Shown: positions 23,911 to 36,298, counted from the stretch's first letter. The stretch: 64,000 nt of DNA from Cristatella mucedo (GCA_009760855.2 WPIO01000033.1:4413938-4477937), one strand, 5' to 3'. Numbers and translations are program-made. Notes: generated from the letters alone by a model not told the origin.

Positions 23911-24321
23911 AGAGGCAGAAGAGAGCAGACGACGCCGAGAGGCAGACGATGCCGAGAGGCAGACGACGCCGAGAGGCAGACGACGCCGAGAGGCAGACGA
24001 CGCCGAGAGGCAGACGACGCCGAGAGGCAGACGACGCCGAGAGGCAGACGACGCCGAGAGGCAGACGACGCCGAGAGGCAGACGACGCCGAGAGGCAGAC
24101 GACGCCGAGAGGCAGACGACGCCGAGAGGCAGACGACGCCGAGAGGCAGACGACGCCGAGAGGCAGACGACGCCGAGAGGCAGACGACGCCGAGAGGCAG
24201 ACGACGCCGAGAGGCAGACGACGCCGAGAGGCAGACGACGCCGAGAGGCAGACGACGCCGAGAGGCAGACGACGCCGAGAGGCAGACGACGCCGAGAGGC
24301 AGACGACGCCGAGAGGCAGAC
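23911..24321 (+). repeat. 17-bp minisatellite, about 23 near-identical copies
   Basis: The unit is GACGACGCCGAGAGGCA. Because 17 is not a multiple of three and the unit has no stop in the relevant frames, long ORFs run through it on the plus strand in all three frames and on the minus strand (translated period 17 residues, RRREADDAERQTTPRG). The ORFs of 127-273 residues here are consequences of the repeat. Units are almost identical, implying recent expansion. Confidence 0.97.
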
Positions 24322-27216
24322 ACCGGTGCTAAGGAATGCAGCTGCTTTGGGTCACGAGCAGGTGGCCAGCAGGTAGCTCAGGCAGCCGAACTGCCAGCAC
24401 CCAAGCGGTTGTTTAATAATGGCACAGAGATAGAAACGGTCACTAAAGTATTGATGCATTCTTCTGCGGCACTGTGTGCCAAATACACACAAGCTGGCGG
24501 CTTTCGACGACACTTCAGCTGGATCAAAGCTCTGACAGGGTACTGACCACCCGCAGGCAGCTTAGAGATAGAAGCATGCAGCTTAGAGGTACGGTGGGGC
24601 TGCCAGCTTGCAATACTTTCCAATGGGGCAGCAGCAGCAGGCAGGCACCAGCAGGCAGGCACCAACCAGCAGGCAAGGCTTCGGTGGACCAACACCGTAC
24701 GAAAGGGAAGCCGGCTTAGCAGAGCTAGCTGAACATGAATAGCAGTGCAAGCGGCCCAGCCGGGTTGACTACATGTCTTCAGGTGATGAGAAAACCAGCC
24801 AAGGGCAGGCATCAGTTTTAAAGAAAATACCATATCTCCTTGAAGTGGGAGTGCAGACAAGGGGGTCATGCATGGACAAAGAGGGGGGATAAATAAATGA
24901 ACTGCATTTGCCCTTCTGGTCGCACTCCACTCGGAGGCAAGCTTCATGGCTTTCTTCTACTGATCGATCGAACAGCAGGCATGGTAGCAGCCAAGGCCAA
25001 AGTAAACAGAAAAAGGCACAGCAAAGAGTCTGCCATGCATGCAAGCTAGTGCTGGCCAGATAGATGGGAGAAAGTGCAAGCCGTCGGGTCACTTGTGGCT
25101 ATCTAAATATGTTTGGGCTACAGACTTATTCTAACTAGCCCACACGAGCCTTTCTCACTCAAGGTCTCCTCAGCCAGCTCGTGCATCTGGGCCGAGCATC
25201 TGTGGTCGCAGCCCAGACAGGCCACGTGCTGCTCGGTCTGTGGCAACCGGTCCAGTCTAGACCTTGCCCCTCATTAGAATAAGTGTATCACACTCACTCC
25301 TGGGGTGGTCTTCACTGGCTGACCCGATGCCTTAGGGGGAAGATGGCAAGCAAGCAAGCAAGCATTGGCAATTCACATTCTTGGCACCCTCTCCTCAGCT
25401 GCTAGCTGAGCCAGCTAGATATCCTAGTGCCGGTGAACCGTTCCACAACTAGAGTGGCACGCTGACAAAGCTGTTCCTGATCAGTACTAGAGGGATATCT
25501 TGAAGTATGCTTAGTGAATCAAGCCCACAAGGCTAGCACGAAACCTTTGCAAGCACGTGTGTGGAACGCGCTACAGGGGTACACAAAGCTACAATCAGCA
25601 AAAGGTGTTGGCAAAACACTACGAAGCCTTCTAGTGGCTATGGTGGTATGCCACCTGGGGGCGGTCAGCCAAGCAGGTCGCTTGGTCGACTTTGTCAGTT
25701 AAAGGCATTATTAGTTTACCTCGACCCCCCCTCTATTGGCTTATGTGTCCACCTCATGCAACAGGCTGAAAAAGCTGTAAGCACAGCTTTCGGCACTGGC
25801 AGAGCAGCATCCTTTGCATACGGTCTGACGTCGAGTCCCAGCACACGGCCACGAGACGACAGCTAGGAAATAGCGATGAACAGCCCCCTTCAGGGCCTTG
25901 ACGGCCGGGCAGGACCTCGCGTGTGGTTGCAGGGACTGAGCACTCTGGCACCCGGAAGCCACGACCGAACGAGCTAGCCCGGCCAGAGGACAAACATCAT
26001 GTTCAGGCATGGCAGGCGGCAGGCGAGCATAGTTCGAGCTACTGGACAGCAGAGGGTAGCTTGCTAGCAGGAGGCAGTGGACAGATGGTGAACGATGGAT
26101 AGGGAGATGAGAGTTAGAAAGAGAGCCGGGAGATAGTCGTGCATGCAGCCGAAAGAACCAGAAGCCAGCAGCAGACAATAATTGGCTGTCGGCAAAGGAA
26201 AGCCATTGTCAATTATGGGCTAAGACCAGATGGCCTTCAGAAGCCGGTTGCTCTATCTATGTGGCAGCCGGCGGTAAAAGGTCAGCTCTCATTGGTGTAA
26301 GCCTACGTTATGGCAGCCTACAGGAGAGCTCCGTTTGGCAGGATAGACCGTCGATGCAGCCAGCACGAATAGCACGACGGATGACTGGCTGGCAGCAGAG
26401 CTCCTTGTGGGCTGCGAGCAGGAAATACACATGGACAGCATGGTAGCACGGTCTACTGGTTGAGTGTACAAGTCCAGTCAAAAAGCACTGTCGGCATGAC
26501 TGCTTTGCTAAATGCCAGGGGAGTTTTTGCTCAAAGCATGATGAGACCCCAGAAAGCTGGCCACAGATTAAAATATCCTGTATCGAGTTGAGATACCGGA
26601 GCAGGCCACAGCCACACCAGCAGCAACACCAACTTCGAGCAGTGGTAGGATGGCAGCAACAGCAGCAACAGTAGCATGCACACGGTAGATAATTGCGGTC
26701 GACTGCTGGGCCGTTCCCACAACACCCTGTGAAGCAAGCCCAGGCCAAGCAAACAGAGAGCACTGACAAAGCTAGGCTAACCGAGAAAAACGTGAGCATT
26801 ATGGCACCGGCTAGCGGTTGAGCTCTACGAGGCTGGCAGCAGATGAATTAGCAGAACTGCATGCAGAAGCTGGCAGCCGGAGCTGCTGTCGAAGCAAGAG
26901 CTGTTGTGGCCGCTGCAGCAAAGCATGATGTGGCATGGACACTGCTGACATGGGCCATTTGGCCTGCTGGTGGTCAAACAGCCATAGCTTTTTAACTCAA
27001 ATGTAGAAAAGAAACAGCACGTGACCTCAAAAAAGATTACAGGGCTTGCCTCTGGCTGCCAGACACTGGGAGTGCTCGGTATAGAGCTGCAACAAGTCAA
27101 GATGGAAGCAGATCAACTCAGCCTCACCCAAGCAATGACTGGCAGTGAACTGGCTAATCATATTTAGCTTACCCTTTGCCTGGGGAGGGCATTAGCCATC
27201 TATCCTATCCTTAAAA

Positions 27217-27399
27217 AATACCAGCTGATTTAACAGCCTTTTTTGTATAGCAACAGAATAGTCTTTATATTTATTTATGCTATCAACACCGCTTGCAGCG
27301 GCAATAAATAATTACCCAACAACCGCAGGATTCGAACCAACGACCACGGTCCCGAGGTCGTAAAAAGCAGCTGACTTACCTAGTGTGCCATCACGGACA
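27217..27399 (-). mobile_element. SINE-B copy
   Basis: Minus-strand tail AAGGCTGTTAAATCAGCTGG, body ATTATTTATTGCCGCTGCAA, B-box-like GGTTCGAATCCTGCGG and a TAGGTAAGTCAGCTGC head segment. Confidence 0.82.
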
Positions 27400-27764
27400 T
27401 CTATCACGACCTTGCAGCTACTAGCTGACAAATTTGACTTACAAGTACATACTTAATTTCTCCTAATATTTACACACACACACACACACAAATATACACA
27501 CCTTCGCATGAGCACACTTCACACTCATAAGGAAGATAGCACGGCAGACTATTATTTTGTTTTGCTCCTCCCTCTTTCTCAATATAGATGTGTGTATGTG
27601 TGTGTGTGTGCACGTGTGTGCATAAAGACTTGCTGTTAAGTGTGTGGCTTTCCCTGGCAATTCCTCCTGTACTGCTTTCAGGAAGCATTACTTTGCATGT
27701 TAAGTCATGGTAGTAGATAAACAGGTTATGCTTCAATATTTAACTACTAAATTACTAACCGGGA

Positions 27765-28000
27765 GTGGCTCCACCATAATGTTTAACCATTTCCTTTTTC
27801 GGCTTGGCATGGACTTTATGCACGATTTCGGAGCAATATCTCGCCAGCATGGGCATATAGCCTAAACTAAGACATCTGAGGTGATACGAATAGCTGCCGA
27901 TCTCATGCTTAGCTCAGAAACCCAGAAATCTTTGATGGGATTCAGGTCAGTACTCACGTTTAATCGTGGCAATATAACCAGTTGAGGAAACCAGGGATCC
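27765..28000 (-). mobile_element. Tc1-like transposase relic (C-terminal DDE region)
   Basis: On the minus strand one frame reads LVILPRLNVSTDLNPI, then KDFWVSELSMRSAAIRI. TDLNPIKDFW matches the Tc1/mariner signature around the last catalytic acidic residue (usual SPDLNPIENLW); here the E of ENLW appears as K. After a frameshift it continues YCSEIVHKVHAKPKK, then EMVKHYGG, as in transposase C-termini. It is short, shifted and nonfunctional. Confidence 0.72.
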
Positions 28001-28344
28001 GGATCATTCTCAAAACATTCTCTCACCTACAGTATGTTGTACTTAGGATCGTTCTATCGTTAGGATCGTTGCCGGTGTCTTATAAAATCTAGCCCTCTCA
28101 GAGCCATTGCACTTGAAATATGGAAATTGTTTACATCTGAGGTTGAAAAATGCTGCTTTACTTGAAGTCACTTGACTAACTGGCAAAAGATACATCAACA
28201 GGCCAAACAATGTGTACCACTCTTATTTGCTTAGCGGCTTTGCCCTCTATCCAACTAATTCTTTACAAGCTAGTCTCCAGCAGCCAGTTCCCAGCTGTAT
28301 TTGCAATCCACTACTGTAATATCACAGGAATTAAGCCACATACT

Positions 28345-28870
28345 ATTGATAATAATAATAATACATTTATACATTTGTGTAGAGCCCTAAGAGTACTTAA
28401 TCTCTTTCTAGACATTTTACATATACTGTAAAGGAAGCATGATCTTAACATGTATAACATGATTAATGGTAACATGCAAAAAGCAACGTGCAAATATGAT
28501 TAGTAGTAGCATGCACAATGTCAACACAGCTGACAAGTCACAAGGACCCTGCAAATGTTATGAGAAACAGGTGTGTTTGCTCCTTTTTAAATATTGTCCA
28601 GTCAGAGGATGTCCTGACGTCAGTCGTGAGTGAGTTCTAGGCTTAGGGAGCATACGAACTAAAGGCACGGTCTACAAATGAATTCAGGTCAGTTCGAGGC
28701 ATTGCTAAAAGATTTGAGTCAGAAGAGCAGGTGGTAGGATGCCGAGCCTGGTTAGTGAGTAGTTCTGATTGGTAGGCTGGAGCCAGAGAATGAAGGAACC
28801 TGAAAGGCCAGCTTAAAAGATAGCTGTGCCTCATTCGGACTCTATGATACTACCTCAAAGCTTTATCATT
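28345..28870 (-). mobile_element. L2/CR1-like LINE 3' fragment, set A
   Basis: Minus-strand residues FRFLHSLAPAYQSELLTN, then QARHPTTCSSDSNLLAMP, then RTDLNSFVDRAFSSYAP match the set-A C-terminus. They are followed by the 3' tail TGTCTAGAAAGAGATTAAGT and an ATTATTATTATC-type end. Confidence 0.88.
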
Positions 28871-29009
28871 CATATTTGCTTCGCATGCTTCAACTACTGT
28901 GGCTTGTGTTAAATCCTTTCTCGGCATGAAAATTCGACAACAGCCTTCGTGGCCTAAGCCTACTGCCGTCATTCAACAATAGCATTAAAAAGACAACAAT
29001 CGTCCCAAG

Positions 29010-29345
29010 CAAATTAGCAATAATAGTTACAATAAAATATTCGCACAGCACTCCAACAGAACTCAATCTATGTCTGGGTGCTTTAAATATGCTCGATAAG
29101 GAAGTGTGTCACTCATTAAAAATAGCATGTACAATTTCAGCATGCATACGCACATACGTTAATTCATATGGATGGAGCAAATGCTTCGAGTTTTTTTAGC
29201 TTGCTTTTTTTCTGTTCTCAGGTAAGATGATGTCGTGAAGGCAGAGTTCCCCGAGGATTTGAGATTGATTAGAGGCATTTCTTAACGACCCGAGTCTGGA
29301 GAGAAGTGGTACCACAGTAAGCATGAGGAGTATTTCAGATAGGTA
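29010..29345 (-). mobile_element. L2/CR1-like LINE 3' fragment, set A
   Basis: The minus-strand terminus AGCACCCAGACATAGATTGA, then GTTCTGTTGGAGTGCTGTGC, and upstream residues such as YLSEILL mark a strongly decayed 3' end. It is separated by about 140 bp from the copy at 28345-28870. Confidence 0.7.
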
Positions 29346-30059
29346 AGCCGTACAGCAATTTTCGTCTAAACCTTCTACGAGTCATCAAATAGTCCATGCC
29401 CACTTGTATCGGCCAATGGGCACAGCAGTCCTGGTGGCTGATCCTACATTTAAGCAGTACTATAGTCTATTATATATATGTGTTGTATTTTGCTAGTACA
29501 GTTACCCATGCAATGCAATGGTCGAAAAAACTTGGGGGGGGCTCAGAGTTGGACTCGCTACCTCAAACAGTATGTGCCCTGTCTGTGTAGTGCCTTTCAA
29601 ATAGATAAAGGTCGTTCCTTGGCCGGCATCACCCAGAAGAGCCCTGGAGCTAATGAAGCACAAATCCAGCATGTGATGCATTGGATTGGTCAGAAGAAAG
29701 CTCAAGCAGAAGTGGCAGTGTCTTCACAAAGTACGACATCAAGTAAGAAAATTAGCAGTAACTTCTGCTGCAGCAGCCTCCCCAGCCTATGCCGACAGTG
29801 TATGCTCTATTCTGCAAAAAGTGTAATGACACTACAAATCCATGAACGGTTCTGCACCTCCACCAGCAGGTAGCTATTACCTAAAGCAAGTTTTCTTGGC
29901 TACCTCTTTCATGGCTTTCACTTCACTAGTTCCAGTAGGTGGCCATTTTGTGAATAGCTTTACAGTGTAGCCCAATGGTTTGGCACTTGAGGTCTGGAAT
30001 ACCTTGTTTCCTGCTATAGCACAGTAGATCCCAAAATTTAAACAAATTCATTAATTATC

Positions 30060-30320
30060 TTTTTATTTTAGGTACCTTCATTCTCTTGCTCCAGCTTACA
30101 CATCCAAAATACTTCCTAGACAGTCTTTCCACCGTACCATCCACTCGTATGAGTCAAGTAGGTTAGTTGTGCCTTTCTAACCAGCCTCAAATCCTTTAGA
30201 AACTCGGTCTTCAGTCGGTGTGCTCACAAAGCCAAGGAACTCATTCCCGACTGAACCCGTGACACTCCCTGACTTGACATAAAAACTCAACGAATCTCTA
30301 TTGGCTGCGTTTTGTAGATG
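30060..30320 (+). mobile_element. L2/CR1-like LINE fragment, set A
   Basis: The plus-strand text reads roughly YLHSLAPAYTSKILP, then SFHRTIHSYES, then LKSFRNSVFSRCAHKAK, the terminal part of set-A ORF2, with stops. The distal tail is not evident. Confidence 0.75.
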
Positions 30321-32489
30321 CAAACTAAAACAGCATTAGATCTTACTTGTTTTGCTTCTAAGCACATAAATGAAACAACCCCATATGCTAGTGGCATCTG
30401 CAACTTCCGGTAGGCGGCCGGCATGTGCTCCCAGCAGTTAAATGCCTCTAAATGACCATCAGGAACCCCACAGGATTGCAGGTTTTCACATTGATTGCTG
30501 GTTTCATCTCATTGAGTACACTGAATCCAATGGCTGTTGGGTGCGTGTAAAGGTGCAATAGCAGTATTATTGTAACACCGTGGGCAGGGGTATGCATAGA
30601 ATAACATGAGCTGCATGAAAACTACCACTGAAGCCTGTGCAATGAGCCACTACTTAAAATGCTGTCGGCAAAACTTATCTGACAGATTGTGGTACCAACA
30701 ACATCAAATACAATTTGAAGTAAAAAGTTCTTATTTTATTCTTTAGGAGCATGCTGTCGAAGCAATACAACCTCTCTGCTTCAGAGCAGACGACCACCAT
30801 TACATGTGTGATTGGCAAAGTAAAGACTAAGGCTTGGACCATGACCTGCAGCTGAACACCCAGCCAGCTCCTTCAGCCCCATATGGTTGGCATACCGTGT
30901 AAAGTCAGCATCTGGTCTCAACCATGGCTTACTCCTCGGTGTGCACCTCAAATACCCAAAACTGCACGTGAAAAATACCCACGATGATGCAATAGAGGAT
31001 GTGTTAATTACTTCCTACCAGCAGGTGGTCGGCTGCTAGGCAGATAAAATAGCATTGAACAAAGTAAGTTAATCACATCGTTAGAATAGTAGCATTGGGG
31101 TTGCTACTTAACAAGATACAAATCTTACGCTGCTACTGTTTCAGACACACATGAGCGAAGAGCAAACTGCTTGCCAGCAGGCCAGCCGGCTGGCAAGCTA
31201 GCTGCTCATGCAATGCTCTTTCGTCTAACCAGCCAATTTCAGCCTTAACCGTTTGCTGATTCATCGGCTGACTCTCTATCAGCCTTCAGGCGCAGCTTGC
31301 AAAGCACGGCTGTTGTCTAGACAGAACGCTTAGGCTACTCCCACCCATTTGTTCACTGACCATTTTCTGCTGGGTTGGCTGAAGATCTATCTGAAAATCA
31401 CTCATCGATGGCTGCTCTGTGGTGTCTGACACCTAGTCCCAGGTCGTCTCAAATTGCACTGGCTGCGAAACAGCCAAGTGGAATAATTTTGAAAGACCTG
31501 ACACCTAGGTCGGCCAGGACAAAGATGCAGCACTAGCTGCACACTGATAAGTCCAAGGATAAGCATGAAAGGTCCACCCGGGAAGGGGGAGGGAACTGCT
31601 GCCACAACAGGCTTACAGGCTTGGCAGTTACACATGGGTGCAGTCCGATTCAAACAGAGGAGCACTTCCTAGGTGAGCTACTGCAGACTACATAGAAAGG
31701 GGTGGCATTCATCATGCAACAATGCTTCGACATGCTGCCATGTCCTACTACCAGGAATCGACATTCATAATATCAGTATAGCCTAAGCCGAGAAGCAAGC
31801 CAGCTTGATCGATTAACGACTTGGTTCGATCGTATTGATACTAATACGTGACCCAAAAGAGCCGACCAACCCAAAAACTGAAATCTATATGCATCGCAGA
31901 TCAGTTATTTCGAGCAACTGGTTGCATAAGGGAAAAGCAATCACGAGCAGTGTTCATAGCAGAGCCGCAAGATCCCAATGCACATGTATTGCTTGCTCTA
32001 TATGTTTGCAGAGACAGCAGCAGCAGCGAGGCCATCCGAGTAAGCCTAGCTACAGCAATGACATTCAAGTACATCAATCGTAGCAATAGAGAAGTAGGGT
32101 GACAACATTACTGCTTTTGCTTACAGCCACAATCAGGAGAAGCAGCGGCATAGGTAGCATATCGGTGGACTGAAGGACAGCTGGCTGGTGTGGGGTGGAC
32201 TTCTTTATGCACCAAAGCTAGGTTGTGTGTGAAGCTATTACCAGCGATTTGCTTACGCTTGTACAGGAACTGATATTGCAAAGCACATCAACAATCGCGA
32301 CTAGTCCATAAGTCTTCCACAAACGACTACGATGCACATGGCCTACAAAGGACGAGCTCAGCCCAGGATCGGCTACCATTGGCAGGAAAAAGTTAGAGCT
32401 ACCAAGAGTGAGCCTGAGTAGTATGAGACAGAGCCAGAGAGTAGAGAAACAGGGTGGGCAAAATTGTAAGATTGACAAAGAGAGACAAA

Positions 32490-32580
32490 TGAGAAAGATA
32501 ATAATAATATATTTGTATAGCACCCTAAGAGAGCTCAATCTTATTCTACACATTTGACATATGCTGTAAAGGAAGCAATT
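32490..32580 (-). mobile_element. L2/CR1-like LINE 3' tail only, set A
   Basis: The minus-strand end TTTACAGCATATGTCAAATG, then TGTAGAATAAGATTGAGCTC, then TCTTAGGGTGCTATACAAAT and ATTATTATT is the shared LINE/SINE terminal sequence. It directly adjoins a long (GA)n tract. Confidence 0.75.
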
Positions 32581-32611
32581 ATGAGACAAGAGACTGAAGC
32601 AGCGGCAGAAT

Positions 32612-32752
<141 letters not shown>

Positions 32753-33796
32753 TGTGAAAAGGGGAAAGATGGAGGCAGAAAGAGAGTGAGAGAGAAAAGA
32801 AATTGAAAAAGCTAGAGTGAGTGTGAAATAGTGTGAGGAAAAGAGAGAATGTGACAGCAAGATAGTGCATGAGTGGCTGAATAAGAAAATAAGCAAGGAA
32901 ATGAGTGAGGGAGTTCGAGACACAGAAGATGGACAGAGATAAAAGCATGGAGGCACAAGGCTGATTAAATAGCTGTGAAGGCTGTAGAGCCACTCAAGTA
33001 TAATTGGATAGCTGCGTGTGGGAGTCTGGTTGCATTAAGATGGCAGCCGCTCGAGCTGACATTAAAACCTTCAAGTTTCAAAGCTAGCATACCCCTTCTT
33101 ATTTTCAGGTTGTGCCCAAGCTAAGCATGCTTTGTGCATTTACCTCGCGATGCAAAATGTGTACCGATATGGATCGACTGTTCTTACAATGCGAATGCAG
33201 CATGCAAACGTGCAGCACCACTACCGAAATGTAAATGCTCCATAGTAGTCACGCCATGGGGTTTTCTTGCTTGAAAAGATTGCTGTACATGAACTACATG
33301 CATTCGCTTCCTAAAATCCCTCACTAAGCTTACAGCAAATATATAGTCACACACCAAGGGACAATCAGCCGTGCTCAACTGAGTGTCAATACTCTTGCTA
33401 CTTTGCATGAAGAGAAGGTCGTGGTTTCTAAGGGCATGCTATTTTGAACCAATACTTGTGTCTAATCCAATCAGTCTTTAGGACAGATAGCAGCAGGTGA
33501 GCTGACCAAAGAGCATGGCACGTGCATTGGTATTGGTCTACGTAGCCGATACCGGATCTGCATGTAGCTGCATCTCTAACTGATCAAAGCTCTCGAGCCG
33601 TATATGCCAACTGACTAATCACCGAATACGATAAGAGACAAAGTCCGGCAGGGCCGCGGTCCAATTACAAGGCAGTGCACAGAGCCTTTGGAGCTTTTTT
33701 CTGGTCTAACCTCAGCACAAGTATCACGACCACGATCATGGACAACTGATCAAGACAACCAAACCAGGACACCTCAGCCGGCCTCAGATGAGCATC

Positions 33797-33834
33797 GGGG
33801 GGGGGGGGGAGGGAGGGAGGGAGGGAGGGAGGGG
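33797..33834. repeat. G-run plus (GGGA)n, G-quadruplex-prone tract beside EXT1 exon 1
   Basis: Thirteen G are followed by about six GGGA units on the plus strand. For minus-strand EXT1 this is the template strand. It starts about 25 bases past the exon 1 donor (33860). Confidence 0.95.
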
Positions 33835-33860
33835 TAAGGACTCAACATAGCAGCTCTCAC

Positions 33861-34792
33861 CTGTCGTAGGCCTCGTTGTCCAGATCGCACCGGTCGTCCT
33901 TGTAGCGCTCCCAGTCCTTGCCGTGCCGGCAGGTGGTGAGCATTATAATGTCTTTGCCGTTGTGCAGATGGTGAACGAAGTTCCTCGTCTCCGAGCCGAT
34001 ACCGACCAGGTAGCGCTTGCCCTTGAACGCCAGCAAGTACTTGTCGTTGGAGGGCACGTTCAGGTTGCCCAGCTTGCCCGGCTCACCTCCTTTCTCGGCG
34101 AGGACGTCGTGAAAGAGCGGCAGCGATATGTCGAAGTGGGGCCTGAAGTTGTGCGTCGAAATGCTGGCCTTGGCGAGCATCGCGTAACCGTAGTCGAAGT
34201 CCAAGTGCTCCGAGTAGTCGGGCCACGTGCCCGAGTACAAGTTGAACACGATGTGGTTCCGGCCGCCGTTCCAGTGCGGCAGCTCGCTGAGCCGCTCCAT
34301 CAGGCTCCGCACGTACCAGTCGCGGCTCAGCGGGTCTCGGTCCAGCGTGTCGAGCGCCAGCACGAACACGCACGCGTCGCGAGCGCTGTCCGTGTAGTAG
34401 GCGGACGCCTTTAGCGAGCGGATGATTTTGGCGTACGACGGCGAGACGGGCGCCGCCGCCGGGTACACGTACACGCGAAACGAGTCGCCGCTGCAGCGCG
34501 CGTGGTCGAAGCAGTTGTCCATGCGGCACTGCACCGGCCGCTCGGGCAGCGCCTTGCCAGGGCCGCTCGGGTCGACCGCGCCGCTAATCTCGACCTGCGA
34601 TGCGAACGAGCCCCGCCGGCCGGCCTCCAGCGACGGCGCTGGGCCGAGCGGCCGTGACGCCGCGTCCGCGCCGTCGTCGCTACCGCCGCCGCCCACGATG
34701 TGCGCTCCCCACGCCAGCAGCACGGTGAGCACTACGCTCAGCGCTAGGCCGACACTAACTACGAGACAAAAGAGAGGCTTGAAGCGCACCAT
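33861..34792 (-). CDS. EXT1: EXT1 exon 1: N-terminus, membrane anchor and start of exostosin domain
   Basis: EXT1 with EXT2 forms the Golgi/ER type II membrane polymerase that extends heparan sulfate by alternating GlcA and GlcNAc addition. This exon gives 310 residues plus a split Arg codon. I start at the ATG at 34792 (MVRFKPLFCLVVSVGLALSV); the codon before it is GTG. Residues about 6-33 form one hydrophobic anchor after a short basic N-terminus. Residues about 34-85 are a Gly/Ser/Pro/Ala-rich stem. From about residue 88 the family sequence begins: CRMDNCFDHARC, FRVYVYP, CVFVLALDTLDRD, GRNHIVFNLYSGTWPDYS, MLAKASIST, FRPHFDISLPLF, FKGKRYLVGIGSETRN, LLTTCRHGKDW-type (here MLTTCRHGKDW). It closely follows human EXT1 (exon 1 coding 962 bp from memory; here 932 bp, same phase 2 end). 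Coding GC is far higher than the surroundings. The donor is AG|GTGAGA. EXT2 and EXTL proteins fit less well. Confidence 0.97.
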
Positions 34793-35230
34793 CACGTCCC
34801 CATGGCCGCCGGGTTATCGGAATCCGGCTAGAGGGTCCTCAGCTGCGCGCGAGCGAGGCTGCGACCGACGTCCCGTGTCAAGTGTCGATGGCGACGGCTC
34901 TGGGCGAGAGGCGGCGGTGGCGGCTCGTGGACGCAGTCACTCCGCGGCGACGACGGCACGAACATCGCGGCCGGAAGCTCTTACTCTCATGTTCAGGAAC
35001 CTCGATGTAATCAGGACACGCTGAACGGCGAGCTCCCGGACGACGACGAACCGCACGACAGCCGTCGCCAGCGATGCGCAGGCGACAGCGACCTCGCGAA
35101 GGTAGAGGGTGTCACCCACACCCACGGCAGCGGCGGCTAACAACCGGCCATTGCGTCCGGGTCAGCGGTGATAGGTCAGCCTGACCGCAGCGGCAATAGG
35201 TCAAACGGACTGCAGAAGGGGAGGGGGGCA
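34793..35230 (-). promoter_or_regulatory. GC/CpG-rich 5' flank and probable promoter of EXT1
   Basis: The sequence just upstream of the EXT1 ATG is very CpG-rich (for example CGGCGACGACGGCACG) and contrasts with the AT-richer surroundings. It is a likely 5' UTR plus CpG-island promoter. No clear TATA box near the start codon, and the transcription start cannot be fixed from sequence alone. The boundary at 35230 is where GC content falls and LINE sequence takes over. Confidence 0.5.
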
Positions 35231-35870
35231 ACTGGTGGGGCCGCGGTCGATACGCATCTCAGTCTGTAACTCCTCAGAGCCTCAGAGACTAAGCGAGTGC
35301 TACGCACGAGAATTTTCAATAGCGCATACGAAGCCCAACCAAGCTTTCGGTACGCACGCCGTAATACCAACAGACTTCCTCTCACGCAACGAAGAGAAAG
35401 TAAGAAGCCTAGCTGAGCCGCGAGGACACTCGAGGTAGGGAGCAGCAGGGAAGTAGAAGCTCGGGACGGCTGGGAAGGGTGCGCCACTGTCGGCAGCAGG
35501 AGAACAGATGTCGTTGCGAAAGAATTGCGGAAGTGAATTCCACAGTCTAGAAGCTGCAGAGCAAAAGCTTCCATCACCAACGGTCGTAGGGTGTATGAAC
35601 AGAACAGCTGAGCTATTATCTATAGAGGCCCTGGGGGTAAGAGGAGGCTGAGGCGGGTGCAGCACTTCAGCAAGCTATGAATCAGCCAAGCAACGGCGGA
35701 CCTTGTGGGTCAGTGCAAGAATTCTGCTCTGTATTCGCCCTCGGATTGAGACGGAATCGAGCTCTCGACGCTCACCAGCACCAACGATAACAACGATAGT
35801 AATAATAATAGCGACACGTCTGTACAGCAGCCTCAAAGAACTAAATCTCTGTCAACGCACTTTGCGTACG
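35176..35870 (-). mobile_element. L2/CR1-like LINE 3' fragment, set B, just upstream of EXT1
   Basis: Minus-strand residues FIHPTTVGDGSFCSAAS, then RLWNSLPQFFRNDICSPA, then LTFSSLRERKSVGITACV are the terminal part of an L2-like ORF2 (the GDxxFxxAAxRLWNSLP motif). The 3' tail-like sequence GACAGAGATTTAGTTCTTTG, then AGGCTGCTGTACAGACG at 35800-35870 reads in the same orientation but lies upstream of these residues. That implies rearrangement or two adjacent copies. The decayed copy starts about 400 bp from the EXT1 ATG. Confidence 0.8.
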
Positions 35871-36068
35871 AAGGCTGGCGGCCGCGAGCGAGGCCACCCG
35901 CTGCGACGCCCATTCTTACGCCAGGTAGCAAAGTTGCGTGCGGTCTGCCCCCTCCTGGCTCTCAGTCCTGACTGAGAGCTTATCACCGGTGCGTACTTTG
36001 GCCAAGCTCAACGTGAAGTCGAAGCGCTGGGCAATATTCGACGGTCGTTAGGCAGTGGCTAGAAGCTG

Positions 36069-36224
36069 TAGCTGGTTTGGTCTTTGGTTAAGGTGCTCGC
36101 CCCGACCAAGGTCTGACTGAGGTCGTGGGCTCGAGCCCCGAGGCGTTTGTGAAGCGCCTGAATAGAGATTTAAGTTCTCTTGGGGCGCTATATAAACGAA
36201 TTATATTTTTTATATATTTTTTAA
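36069..36224 (+). mobile_element. SINE-A copy
   Basis: GTAGCTGGTTTGGTCTTTGG, TTAAGGTGCTCGCCCCGACC, then the B box GGGCTCGAGCCCCGAGGC. The tail GAATAGAGATTTAAGTTCTC, then TTGGGGCGCTATATAAACGA leads into a T/A-rich end. Close to the copy at 20865, which shares the GAGGC variant. Confidence 0.9.
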
Positions 36225-36298
36225 TTTGACGCTTCTCGGAAACCGGTCCCCGAGCGCGGAAATTGCGCGCGGAATCTCGGAAAACTGGAGGCTCTCGG

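Noticed and set aside
23725-24546. ORFs of 273, 186, 176 and 127 residues
   Set aside because: All are products of the 17-bp minisatellite read in different frames and strands.
33923-34529. Plus-strand ORF of 163 residues and minus-strand ORF of 148 residues inside EXT1 exon 1
   Set aside because: Shadow frames of the GC-rich EXT1 coding exon; only the EXT1 frame shows family similarity.
34422-35024. Plus-strand ORF of 200 residues over the EXT1 start
   Set aside because: Antisense shadow of exon 1 and the CpG-rich flank, low complexity, no known motif.
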